A stretch of 14,411 nt of DNA from an uncultured Coriobacteriaceae bacterium (lineage in GTDB: Bacteria; Actinomycetota; Coriobacteriia; Coriobacteriales; Eggerthellaceae). Every line of letters begins with the position of its first letter. The stretch's first letter is position 1. Made by a program: the position numbers and the translations under genes. Where the stretch lies: positions 1-14,411 of the forward strand of contig CACXFZ010000268.1 in the NCBI GenBank assembly GCA_902767025.1, in the 5' to 3' direction. Of this stretch, positions 6,981 through 14,373 are shown piece by piece. The notes beneath the pieces were generated by a model. That model had not been told where the DNA came from. It saw nothing but the letters and a program-made list of their open reading frames with translations, and did not search any database.

Positions 6981-7756
6981 TGCAAGCCGCCCAACTCGTA
7001 GAGCGCAAGCGCCGGTGCCACGACGCCGGCGGTTTCCGTGCGCAGGATCGTGGGACCGAGCGAGACCGCGTACGCATGCCGGTTGCTGCCCAGCAGCTGT
7101 TCCACCTCGTGCTCGGCCAGGCCCCCTTCGGGTCCGACCACCACCGCCACGCGGGCGTCGGCGCGGGGCGTCTGCATGGCCGTCAGCGCGCGCGACAGGG
7201 CATCGCCGATCGACAAGGCGCGCGCCTCTTCCCAGCACACGAGCACGCAGGTCGCATTGGCGAGCAGCGCGCACGCGTCTTGCACGGTCGCAACATCGGC
7301 CACTTCGGGTATGGCATCCAGCCCCGCCTGCATCGCGGCGCTCTTCGCGACGTTTCGCCACCGCTCGACGCGCGACGCCGCCTTGCGCTGGTCGAGCTTG
7401 ACCACGCTGCGCTCGCAGACGAGCGGCACGAACGCCGACACGCCCACTTCGGATGCGTGGCGCACGACCTCGTCGAACTTGTCGGATTTGCACAGGCCCT
7501 GCAGCAGCATCACCACCGGGCCCGTCTCGCGGGCGTGCTCGTGGCGCGCGATGCGCACGAACAGGTCGTCGTCGAAGGATGCGACCTCGCACTCGAAGTA
7601 GTCGCTTGCCGCATCGACGACGGCGATGTGCTCGCCGGGCTGCAGGCGCAGCACGCGGGCATGGTTGAAGTCGCTGGAAGACAGGCGCAGCGCGAAGACC
7701 TCCCCGTCTTCGTCGGCAAGCACCTGGTTGTCCAAGAAGAACCTATGCAAGCTCAT
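6977..7756 (-). CDS. rsmE: 16S rRNA m3U1498 methyltransferase RsmE
   Basis: SPOUT-class methyltransferase that makes m3U1498 in 16S rRNA. 259 residues. An N-terminal PUA-like domain (about 1-72, starting MSLHRFFLDN) precedes the trefoil-knot domain with GPEGG (208-212) and LGPTILRTETA (233-243), which form the SAM site. CERSVVK (114-120) is another family block. At 142-146 the protein reads MQAGL where relatives such as E. coli and Bacillus have EQxxR, so a usually conserved arginine is leucine here. ATG 7756 is chosen because GAGGAG lies 8 bases upstream and the family N-terminus starts there. In-frame ATG 7774 and GTG 7810 have no good ribosome site. It lies 62 bases after dnaJ and overlaps mtaB by 4. 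Confidence 0.95.
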   Translation of the reverse strand: MSLHRFFLDNQVLADEDGEVFALRLSSSDFNHARVLRLQPGEHIAVVDAASDYFECEVASFDDDLFVRIARHEHARETGPVVMLLQGLCKSDKFDEVVRHASEVGVSAFVPLVCERSVVKLDQRKAASRVERWRNVAKSAAMQAGLDAIPEVADVATVQDACALLANATCVLVCWEEARALSIGDALSRALTAMQTPRADARVAVVVGPEGGLAEHEVEQLLGSNRHAYAVSLGPTILRTETAGVVAPALALYELGGLQ

Positions 7757-7818
7757 GGCACGCGCTCCTCGCATCGCGCACGCGCCGCACAGGCGCTGAT
7801 GCGCATCCACTGCTCACG

Positions 7819-8934
7819 CTAGTTGAAAGCGTCCCTGATCTTCTGCAGCGGCGTGCGCGGGGAGTTGCGCTTCTCGCCCATCTCCTCTGCCAGCTGCTCG
7901 AGCAGCTCGCGCTCGCGCTTCGACAGCTTGCGCGGCACCTCGATGTTCACGTGGGTGAACAGGTCGCCGCGCGCCGAGCTGCGGAACCGCGGCATGCCGA
8001 AGCCGCGCGTGCGCACCACCTGGCCATGCTGGCACCCTTCGGGGATGCGCACGGCCACCTTCTCGTCTTCGAAGATGCCGTCGACCTCGATTTCGGCGCC
8101 CAGGCTCGCCTGCACGATCGACACGTTCACGCGCGTGTGCAGGTTGTCGCCGTCGCGCTCGAAGTACTCGTGGGGAATGATGCGGCAGGTGACGATCAGA
8201 TCGCCGCTCTGCGCGCCCTGCATGCCGGCTTCGCCGAAACCGCCCAGCCGCAGCTGCTGCCCGTCGCGGATGCCCACGGGCACTTCGACGGTGATGCGCT
8301 GGTGGTCGGGCACGCGTCCCTGGCCGGAGCATTCCGTGCAGGGGTTTTCGATGCTCTGGCCCGTGCCCTGGCATGCGGGGCAGGTCGTGGAGGCCTGCAT
8401 GTCGCCGAACATCGTGCGCTGCACGGTCATCACCCGTCCGCGCCCACCGCATTCGGTGCACGTGACCTGCTTGCCGCCTTCGCCCAGGCCCGTGCCGTCG
8501 CAGTCGGGACAGGGGGCCAGGCGGTCGTAGGCGATCTCCTTCTTGCAGCCGGTTGCGACCTCTTCCAGCGTCAGGCGCAGGCCCACGCCCATGTCGCGGC
8601 CTTCGCGGCGCATCGCGCCCGCGCCGCCCATGCCGCCGAAGAAGCTCGAGAACAGATCCCCCATGTTGAAGCCACCGAACAGGTCCTCGAAGTCCACGTA
8701 CTGCGGACCGCCCGATGCACCGGGGATGGTGCCGAACCGGTCGTACTGCGCGCGCTTGTTGGGGTCCGAGAGCACGTCGTAGGCTTCGTTGAGCTCCTTG
8801 AACTGCTCTTCGGCGTCGGCACTCTTGTTGACATCAGGGTGCAGCTCGCGGGCCTTGCGGCGAAACGCCTTCTTGATCTCTTCGTCGGTGGCGTTCTTCG
8901 GTACGCCGATTACTTCGTAGAGGTCCCTAGCCAT
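7819..8934 (-). CDS. dnaJ: Chaperone protein DnaJ (type I Hsp40)
   Basis: Co-chaperone that delivers substrates to DnaK and stimulates its ATPase. 371 residues. The J-domain spans about 1-68 with HPD at 32-34. A Gly/Phe-rich linker (about 70-115, including GGFNMGDLFSSFFGGMGG) comes next. Four zinc-finger repeats follow: CPDCDGTG (C142, C145), CTECGGRG (C159, C162), CPACQGTG (C185, C188) and CTECSGQG (C199, C202). The C-terminal substrate-binding domain completes a full type I DnaJ. ATG 8934 lies 31 bases after the hrcA stop; AAAGGCAGG is 13 bases upstream, a rather long spacing. No dnaK or grpE is present, so the cognate genes lie elsewhere, perhaps with a second dnaJ. An hrcA-dnaJ pair of this kind is known from other actinobacteria. 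Confidence 0.96.
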   Translation of the reverse strand: MARDLYEVIGVPKNATDEEIKKAFRRKARELHPDVNKSADAEEQFKELNEAYDVLSDPNKRAQYDRFGTIPGASGGPQYVDFEDLFGGFNMGDLFSSFFGGMGGAGAMRREGRDMGVGLRLTLEEVATGCKKEIAYDRLAPCPDCDGTGLGEGGKQVTCTECGGRGRVMTVQRTMFGDMQASTTCPACQGTGQSIENPCTECSGQGRVPDHQRITVEVPVGIRDGQQLRLGGFGEAGMQGAQSGDLIVTCRIIPHEYFERDGDNLHTRVNVSIVQASLGAEIEVDGIFEDEKVAVRIPEGCQHGQVVRTRGFGMPRFRSSARGDLFTHVNIEVPRKLSKRERELLEQLAEEMGEKRNSPRTPLQKIRDAFN

Positions 8935-8965
8935 GGTGCAGCCGATGCCTGCCTTTCGTTGTTTC

Positions 8966-9991
8966 CTATTCGTCCTGCAGCGCTCCGCGCGCCGCGCGAA
9001 CCGCCCGGATGACCTGGGCGTAATCCATCCTTGTCGGGCCGATGACGGCGACGATGCCCTCCGAGGAGCCCCATCCGTACCGGCTTGCCACAACCGAGAC
9101 CCCGCTGAGGTTCTCGTTGTTGTTCTCGCTTCCTATGCGCACGAAGGTGCCGTCGCCCGCCTCGGGAACGGTACCCGACTGGGACAGCATCTGCAAGAGC
9201 ACCGTGTCGTCTTCGAACATCTGCAGCACCGGGATCAGCGACTGCGAGCGGCTGAATTCGGGCTGGCGCATCAACGTGGACAGGCCCAGCCGGTGGGCGT
9301 GCTGCGCGTCGGCTTGCTTCAGGCAGGCCGAGAGCTCCTCGACCAGCGCGTGGGCAAGCGGCGTCTGCAGCGCTTCGGCCTTCGCGCCCAGCGTCTGCGC
9401 ATGGAAATCGTGCACCTCGCAATCGGCGGCGATGGCCATGATGGCCTGCTGCACGCGGGAAAGCTCGTCTGCGCGCACCTCTTCGGCGAACTCGACCGAA
9501 CGGTTCATCACCTGGCCGTCGTCGGTCACCACGACGATGAGCACGCGGCGCACGTCGAGCTGGACGAAGCTCACCTGCTTGATGCGCATCTTCACGTTTG
9601 TGGGCGCCACGACGATCGAGAGGCAGTCGGTGATCCGCGCAAGCACGGCGGTCGTCTGCTCGAGGAGCTCGTCCAGCTCCGTGGCGCTCTCGCGCATCCG
9701 GCGCGCCGCCTCCAGGCGGGCCTCGTCGGCCTCGTCGTCCGACAGCTCGCGCGCCAGCAAATCGTCGACGAACGAGCGGTACCCCACGTCGGTGGGAATG
9801 CGCCCAGCAGATGTGTGGGGCTGCGTGATGTAGCCTTCCGTTTCGAGCACCGAAAGCTCGTTGCGCACCGTTGCGGGGCTGACGCCCAGGTGGTGCTTCT
9901 CGACGAGCGTGCGCGAGCCCACAGGCATCGCCTGCGAGACGTACTCCTCTATCAAAGCCGCGAGCACGCGTTGTCGTCTGTCGGAAAGCAC
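8966..9991 (-). CDS. hrcA: Heat-inducible transcription repressor HrcA
   Basis: Repressor that binds CIRCE operators at groE/dnaK-type genes, with GroEL controlling its activity. 341 residues from the start chosen here. The N-terminal winged-helix domain includes SPATVRNELSVLETEGYI and the wing region TSAGRIPTDVGYRSFVD. The C-terminal GAF-like domain has FVRIGSENNNENLSGVSVV and GIVAVIGPTRMDYAQVI. GTG 9991 is preferred because AAAGG stands six bases upstream, the protein then begins like other HrcA proteins (MLSDRRQRVLAALIEEY), and a -10-like box sits at a sensible distance. Alternatives upstream are ATG 10015 and GTG 10024, which lack a ribosome site and would lie at or before the likely transcript start. 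No CIRCE operator is visible upstream. Confidence 0.93.
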   Translation of the reverse strand: MLSDRRQRVLAALIEEYVSQAMPVGSRTLVEKHHLGVSPATVRNELSVLETEGYITQPHTSAGRIPTDVGYRSFVDDLLARELSDDEADEARLEAARRMRESATELDELLEQTTAVLARITDCLSIVVAPTNVKMRIKQVSFVQLDVRRVLIVVVTDDGQVMNRSVEFAEEVRADELSRVQQAIMAIAADCEVHDFHAQTLGAKAEALQTPLAHALVEELSACLKQADAQHAHRLGLSTLMRQPEFSRSQSLIPVLQMFEDDTVLLQMLSQSGTVPEAGDGTFVRIGSENNNENLSGVSVVASRYGWGSSEGIVAVIGPTRMDYAQVIRAVRAARGALQDE

Positions 9992-10027
9992 AGCTGCCCT
10001 TTCTGCCGTGAGCATATGCAACACTAC

Positions 10028-10033
10028 ATTCTA
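10028..10033 (-). promoter_or_regulatory. Candidate -10 box for hrcA
   Basis: TAGAAT on the minus strand matches TATAAT at five of six bases. Transcription would start near 10021 and give a leader of about 30 bases to GTG 9991. No convincing -35 lies 16-18 bases upstream, so the call is weak. Its support comes from lying between a terminator-like hairpin and the operon's first gene. Confidence 0.3.
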
Positions 10034-10082
10034 TCAGCGCTCTTCGCAGCCACGGGAAAAGACACCAACATGTAAGAAAGGG

Positions 10083-10122
10083 ACCTGCAGGCCCGCTGGC
10101 CTTCTCGAACGGCCTGGCGGGC
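10083..10122 (-). terminator. Hairpin after hemW, probable terminator
   Basis: On the minus strand GCCCGC (10122-10117), two unpaired bases, GGCC (10114-10111), a 9-base loop, GGCC (10101-10098), one unpaired base and GCGGGC (10096-10091) form a strong imperfect hairpin just after the hemW stop. The T-rich run (CCCTTTCTT) comes about 8 bases after the stem rather than directly, so termination may be partial. Confidence 0.45.
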
Positions 10123-10130
10123 GGCTGGCT

Positions 10131-11231
10131 TTAAGGCATGAAGGCGCCGTAGAGCTCGTTGCCGCACAGCCATCCGCGCGCGGTGGGCCGCCAGGCGCCG
10201 TCCCTGTGCTCGACCAGGCCGTCGCGCACCAGCCCATCCATGATCTGGGGCAGGTTGGGAAGGTCTTGCAAGGCGCGCTGGTAGAACCCGTCGTCGACGC
10301 CGGCGCTCATGCGCATGCGCAGCATCAGGTCTTCGGCCACCATGTCTGCCCTGCCCAGGTCCTCGACGATCATGTCGTACTGCTTGCGCATGCGGCGCGC
10401 GTCGTCTTGCACCATCGAAACGGCGGACGGTCCCAGCCCCAGGTAGGGCACGCCCGTCCAATAGGCGATGTTGTGCTGGCACTCGTAGCCGTCGAAGGCG
10501 TAGCTCGCCACCTCGTAGCGGTGCATGCCCGCCGCCTCGAGCACCGCCTGGGCGCACTCCATCGCATCGGCTTGCGCATCGTCGTCGGGCTCGGCCAGCT
10601 CGCCGCGGGACACCATCTCGAAAAACGGGGTTCCCGGCTCGATGGTCAGCGGGTAGACGCTGATGTGCTTGGCCCCCGCCGCAAGCGCGCGGTGCAGGCT
10701 GTCCTCGAACGACGCCAGGCTCTGGCCGGGAACGCCGCACATCAGATCGACGCTGATGTTGTCGAACCTGGTGGCCGCGCAGGCGATGGCGCGCTCGGCC
10801 CCCGCTGCGTCGTGGATCCTGCCGAGCACGCGCAGCACGTCGTCGTCGAAGCTCTGCACGCCGATCGAGATGCGGTTCACGCCCATCGCCCACACGTCGG
10901 CGACCAGGCGCTCGTCGAGGCTGTCGGGGTTCGCCTCGATCGTGAACTCGTCCAGATCGCCGATCGACTTGTACAGCGAAAGGGCGTAGAGGATCTGCGT
11001 CAGGCGCTTCGTGCCCAGAAACGTCGGCGTGCCGCCGCCCAGGTAGACGGTCTTCACGTGGTCGAGCAAACCGTCTTTGGCGCTTGCACGCACCTCCATG
11101 GCCATCTGCTCGGCGTACTCGTCGAGCGCGGGGTCGTCGGGGCTGACCGCGCACGTTTCGAAGTCGCAGTACTTGCAGCGCTGCGCGCAGAAGGGCACGT
11201 GGATGTAGAGAGCTTTGAACGGATCACGCAT
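10131..11231 (-). CDS. hemW: Radical SAM heme chaperone HemW
   Basis: Heme-binding radical SAM protein, often annotated as oxygen-independent coproporphyrinogen III oxidase. 366 residues. The cluster motif CxxxCxxC is C15, C19 and C22 in FCAQRCKYCDF. CDF after the third cysteine is the HemW type, whereas HemN has a fourth cysteine there. GGGTPT (65-70), GVQSFDDDVL (124-133) and the HemW signature HNIAYWTGVPYLGLGPSA (253-270) support this. I therefore call it a heme chaperone rather than a dehydrogenase. ATG 11231 is chosen because AAAGGTG lies a few bases upstream and the conserved YIHVPFC follows at once; the upstream in-frame extension overlaps dusB deeply. It overlaps the dusB end by 8 bases. 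Placement between lepA and hrcA is common in Gram-positive bacteria. Confidence 0.93.
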   Translation of the reverse strand: MRDPFKALYIHVPFCAQRCKYCDFETCAVSPDDPALDEYAEQMAMEVRASAKDGLLDHVKTVYLGGGTPTFLGTKRLTQILYALSLYKSIGDLDEFTIEANPDSLDERLVADVWAMGVNRISIGVQSFDDDVLRVLGRIHDAAGAERAIACAATRFDNISVDLMCGVPGQSLASFEDSLHRALAAGAKHISVYPLTIEPGTPFFEMVSRGELAEPDDDAQADAMECAQAVLEAAGMHRYEVASYAFDGYECQHNIAYWTGVPYLGLGPSAVSMVQDDARRMRKQYDMIVEDLGRADMVAEDLMLRMRMSAGVDDGFYQRALQDLPNLPQIMDGLVRDGLVEHRDGAWRPTARGWLCGNELYGAFMP

Positions 11232-12237
11232 CGGGGGCACCTTTCTCGTCCGCGCCCGCATCCGCACTGGCGCAGCGGGCGGCGATCTCGTCGAACACGG
11301 CGTCGAACTCTTCGAGGGTCGAACACGACGTCAGGGCATGGCGCGCGGCGCTGGCGCCCGGCAGTCCCTTGACGTACCAGCACGCATGCTTGCGCATCCG
11401 CACCACCAGGCGCGGGTCGTGCTCGTGCAAAAGCTGCGTGTGGCGGCGCGCCATGTTCACGCGCTCGTGGGGCGCGGGAGGTGCGGGCGCAGGCTTGCCC
11501 TCCAGGGCACGCACGCAATCCGCGAACAGCCAGGGGTTGCCCTGGGCCCCGCGCGCGACCAGCACCGCGTCGCACCCCGTGTCGCGCACGAGGTCGGCCG
11601 CGTCCTGGCCGGCGAACACGTCGCCGTTTCCCACCACGGGGATGTCCACCGCCTGCTTGCAGCGCGCGATGCATGCCCGCTCGGACGTACCGCGGTAGAG
11701 CTGTTCGGCGAAGCGGCCGTGCACGCAGACCCACGACGCGCCGGACTCGCACGCCATGCGCGCGAAGGCGGGGGCGGTCTCTTCCCCTTCGCGGTAGCCG
11801 CGCCTGAACTTCACCGACACCGGCACCGACACCGCCTGCCTCACGCGTTCGATAACCCGGGACGCGAGCACAGGGTCGTTCATCAGCGCCGCCCCATCGC
11901 CTTTCGAGACGATCTTGCGCGCGGGACAGCCCATGTTGATGTCGATGACGGCCAGGAATGCACCCAGGTGCTCTTCGACCCAGGCCGCCTGGCTTGCCAT
12001 CACCTGCGGCTCGTGCCCGAACAGCTGGACGCCCACCTGGGTTTCGTTGGGGGCCAAATCGAGCAGGTGCTCGGTCTTCTTGTTCGCGAAGCTCAGGCCC
12101 TTGGAGCTGACCATCTCGGTGAACGCGAGCGCGGCACCCTGCTCGAGGCAGAGCTGGCGCATCGCCACGTCGCTCACGCCCGCCATGGGCGCCAGCATGA
12201 CACGATGCTTCGAGAGGAAATCGCGTGCCCGATCCAT
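11224..12237 (-). CDS. dusB: tRNA-dihydrouridine synthase (DusB-like)
   Basis: FMN-dependent enzyme that reduces uridine to dihydrouridine in the tRNA D-loop region. 337 residues, a normal length. It begins with a TIM-barrel signature APMAGVSD (16-23). NMGCPARKIVSKGDGAALM holds the catalytic cysteine C104 and active-site lysines. VHGR (172-175), VGNGDVF (202-208) and RGAQGNPWLF (229-238) bind FMN and phosphate in the family. A helical C-terminal domain with HACWYVKGLPG (284-294) completes it. Which uridine it modifies cannot be told from sequence; DusB is the closest general match for Gram-positive Dus proteins. ATG 12237 lies 18 bases after the small gene, with AAGGA about 15 bases upstream. 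Its end overlaps hemW by 8 bases. dusB is not part of the usual lepA-hemW arrangement. Confidence 0.93.
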   Translation of the reverse strand: MDRARDFLSKHRVMLAPMAGVSDVAMRQLCLEQGAALAFTEMVSSKGLSFANKKTEHLLDLAPNETQVGVQLFGHEPQVMASQAAWVEEHLGAFLAVIDINMGCPARKIVSKGDGAALMNDPVLASRVIERVRQAVSVPVSVKFRRGYREGEETAPAFARMACESGASWVCVHGRFAEQLYRGTSERACIARCKQAVDIPVVGNGDVFAGQDAADLVRDTGCDAVLVARGAQGNPWLFADCVRALEGKPAPAPPAPHERVNMARRHTQLLHEHDPRLVVRMRKHACWYVKGLPGASAARHALTSCSTLEEFDAVFDEIAARCASADAGADEKGAPDA

Positions 12238-12255
12238 GGCAGGGCCCGTGCGTCC

Positions 12256-12435
12256 TTACAGCGAGCTGGCAGCGGCGCTCGCCAGCAGGAACAGCATGAT
12301 GGCCACCGCCGCGATCGCGACCACGACGAAGCACCCGCCGCTCACGAGCACGTTTCGCTGGGCGCTCTGCTTGAGCTCTTCGTTCTTCTTGTCGTTGAAC
12401 GGGTCGTCGACCCAGTCGTAATCTTGGCGCGCCAT
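12256..12435 (-). CDS. Small single-pass membrane protein, 59 residues, function unknown
   Basis: I do not recognise a family. The protein starts MARQDYDWVDDPFNDKKNEE, a charged, acidic and hydrophilic stretch of about 28 residues. One strongly hydrophobic segment follows (about 30-53, rich in V, A, I and L, with one cysteine at 35), and it ends in a short Ala/Ser tail with no positive charge. The likely topology is N-terminus inside, but that is a prediction. Support for a real gene: the ATG overlaps the lepA stop by one base (TAATG), the frame fills the space almost exactly up to dusB, and the composition fits a membrane anchor rather than a random GC-rich frame. No strong Shine-Dalgarno is seen (GGACGAG), so coupling to lepA is likely. 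A gene this short is easily missed. Confidence 0.75.
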   Translation of the reverse strand: MARQDYDWVDDPFNDKKNEELKQSAQRNVLVSGGCFVVVAIAAVAIMLFLLASAAASSL

Positions 12436-14240
12436 TACTCGTCCACTTTCAAAATCGCCATGAATGCTTCCTGGGGCACTTCAACGTTGCCGATGGCCTT
12501 CATGCGCTTCTTGCCCGCCTTCTGCTTCTCGAGCAGCTTGCGCTTGCGGGTGATGTCGCCGCCGTAGCACTTGGCAAGCACGTCCTTGCGCTTCGCGCCC
12601 ACGGTCTGTCGTGCGAGCACGCGCCCGCCTATCGCAGCCTGGATGGGCACTTCGAACATCTGCCGCGGAATGATGCCCTTCAGCTTCTCGCACAGCACGC
12701 GCCCGCGGTCGTATGCCTTGTCGCGGTGCACGATGAACGACAGCGCGTCGATGGGCTTGCCGGAAAGCAGGATGTCGAGCTTGACCAGGTTCGACGGCTG
12801 GTAGCCCAGAAACTCGTAGTCGAGAGAGGCGTACCCCTTGGTCGAGGACTTCAGCTTGTCGAAGTAGTCCATGATCAGCTCCGACAGCGGGATCTCCCAG
12901 GTCATCTCGACGGTGGTCTGCGACAGGTAGTTCATCGTCTTGAACGTGCCGCGCCGCGCAACCGTCAAATCCATCACGGCGCCCACGTAGTCGGGCGGAA
13001 TCAGGATCGACGCCTTCAGGTAGGGCTCCTCGACGTGCTCTATCTCGCCGGGGTCGGGCATCTCCTGCGGCGAATGCAGCGACACCATCGAGCCGTCGGT
13101 CTTGTAGACGTGGTATTCCACGCTCGGCGCCGTCGCCAGCAGGACGAGCCCGAATTCGCGTTCCAGGCGCTCCTTGACCACTTCCATGTGGAGCAGCCCC
13201 AGAAAGCCCACGCGGAAGCCGAAGCCCAGCGCATGCGAGGTTTCCGCCTCGTAGACCAGGGCCGGGTCGTTGAGCACGAGCTTTTCGAGCGCGTCGCGCA
13301 GATCGGCGTACTGGTCGCTGTCGATCGGGTACAGGCCCGTGTACACCATGGGCTTGACGTCGCGGTAGCCCGGCAGCGGCTCTTCCACCCCGCCGACGGC
13401 CAACGTGACCGTGTCGCCCACCTTCACCTCGCTGGGGTCCTTCAAGCCCGTGACCAGGTAGCCCACCTCGCCCACGGAAAGCTCGTCGACCGCCACCTCG
13501 GCCGGACGGCGGATGCCCACTTCCTCTGCCAGCGCCGTGGCGCCGGTGGCCATCATGCGCACCCGCTCGCCCCTGGACAGGCGGCCGTCGACCACGCGCA
13601 CCAGGGCGACCACGCCCCGGTACGGGTCGAAGTACGAGTCGAATATCAGCGCGCGCAGCGGTGCGTTCGCATCGCCGGTGGGAGCCGGGATGTTGTACAC
13701 GACCGCCTCGAGCAGATCGTGCACGCCCTCCCCCGTCTTGCCGCTTGCCAGCACGGCATCGTCGGCGGGGATGGCCAGCGCGTCCTCGATTTCGGCACGG
13801 ACGCGTTCCGGCTCGGCGCTGGGCAGGTCGATCTTGTTGATCAGCGGGATGATTTCGAGGTTTGCGTTCATCGCCATCATCGCGTTGGCCACCGTCTGCG
13901 CCTCGACGCCCTGCGTGGCGTCGACGACCAGCACGGCCCCTTCGCATGCAGCCAGGCTGCGGGAGACCTCGTAGGTGAAGTCCACGTGGCCCGGCGTGTC
14001 GATGAGGTTGAAGTGGTACAGCTTCCCGTCGTCGGCACGGTAGTCGACGCGCACCGCCTGGCTCTTGATCGTGATGCCGCGCTCGCGCTCGATGTCCATG
14101 CTGTCCAGCAGCTGCTCTTGCATGTCGCGGCTGGCCACGGTGCCGGTCGACTCCAACACGCGGTCGGAGAGGGTCGACTTGCCGTGGTCGATGTGAGCGA
14201 TGATGCTGAAGTTGCGTATTTGTTCTGAATTGGTGGTCAT
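12435..14240 (-). CDS. lepA: Elongation factor 4 (LepA), ribosome-associated GTPase
   Basis: Translational GTPase that acts on stalled or immature ribosomes. 601 residues, the normal size. G1 is AHIDHGKS (15-22), G2 lies in the RGITIKSQ stretch, G3 is DTPGHVDF (81-88) and G4 is NKID (135-138). The EF-G-like domains and the LepA-specific C-terminus follow, with YGGDITRKRKLLEKQKAGKK and KRMKAIGNVEVPQEAFMAI near the end. LepA lacks the domain IV of EF-G, as here. ATG 14240 fits the family N-terminus (MTTNSEQIRNFSIIAHIDHG). An in-frame TTG at 14258 would add six residues, has no ribosome site and is less likely. The GATAGGG before ATG 14240 is close (3 bases), so initiation may be modest. Its stop overlaps the start of the small membrane protein. 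Confidence 0.97.
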   Translation of the reverse strand: MTTNSEQIRNFSIIAHIDHGKSTLSDRVLESTGTVASRDMQEQLLDSMDIERERGITIKSQAVRVDYRADDGKLYHFNLIDTPGHVDFTYEVSRSLAACEGAVLVVDATQGVEAQTVANAMMAMNANLEIIPLINKIDLPSAEPERVRAEIEDALAIPADDAVLASGKTGEGVHDLLEAVVYNIPAPTGDANAPLRALIFDSYFDPYRGVVALVRVVDGRLSRGERVRMMATGATALAEEVGIRRPAEVAVDELSVGEVGYLVTGLKDPSEVKVGDTVTLAVGGVEEPLPGYRDVKPMVYTGLYPIDSDQYADLRDALEKLVLNDPALVYEAETSHALGFGFRVGFLGLLHMEVVKERLEREFGLVLLATAPSVEYHVYKTDGSMVSLHSPQEMPDPGEIEHVEEPYLKASILIPPDYVGAVMDLTVARRGTFKTMNYLSQTTVEMTWEIPLSELIMDYFDKLKSSTKGYASLDYEFLGYQPSNLVKLDILLSGKPIDALSFIVHRDKAYDRGRVLCEKLKGIIPRQMFEVPIQAAIGGRVLARQTVGAKRKDVLAKCYGGDITRKRKLLEKQKAGKKRMKAIGNVEVPQEAFMAILKVDE

Positions 14241-14279
14241 ATGCCCTATCTGTTTCAAGTCTATTTGTGCGTTGAGTTT

Positions 14280-14288
14280 ATTTTAGCA
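14280..14288 (-). promoter_or_regulatory. Candidate extended -10 promoter for lepA
   Basis: On the minus strand TGC directly precedes TAAAAT (14285-14280), giving an extended -10 (TGN plus a 5-of-6 match). No clear -35 is present, which extended -10 promoters tolerate. Transcription would begin near 14273, about 33 bases before the lepA ATG. The surrounding AT-rich spacer contrasts with the GC-rich genes on both sides. I see no equally good promoter for rpsT on the other strand. Confidence 0.45.
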
Positions 14289-14373
14289 ATCCATCTAGTA
14301 CAAATTCCGATGAGGTTGTGTTACGCTTTCGTAGTTTTCGTCTCGAACAATAGTGTCAATGGAGGATTGTACA

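Noticed and set aside
4813..7001. Plus-strand frames of over 400 codons opposite phoH and mtaB
   Set aside because: The same antisense effect; the minus-strand proteins have intact Walker and radical SAM motifs.
10000..10060. A CIRCE operator before hrcA
   Set aside because: AGCGCT and TAGTGTTGC pieces are present, but they do not form the TTAGCACTC/GAGTGCTAA inverted repeat with 9-base spacing.
12726..14228. Plus-strand frame of 500 codons opposite lepA
   Set aside because: Antisense to lepA, whose whole length is recognisable. The frame is a by-product of codon bias.
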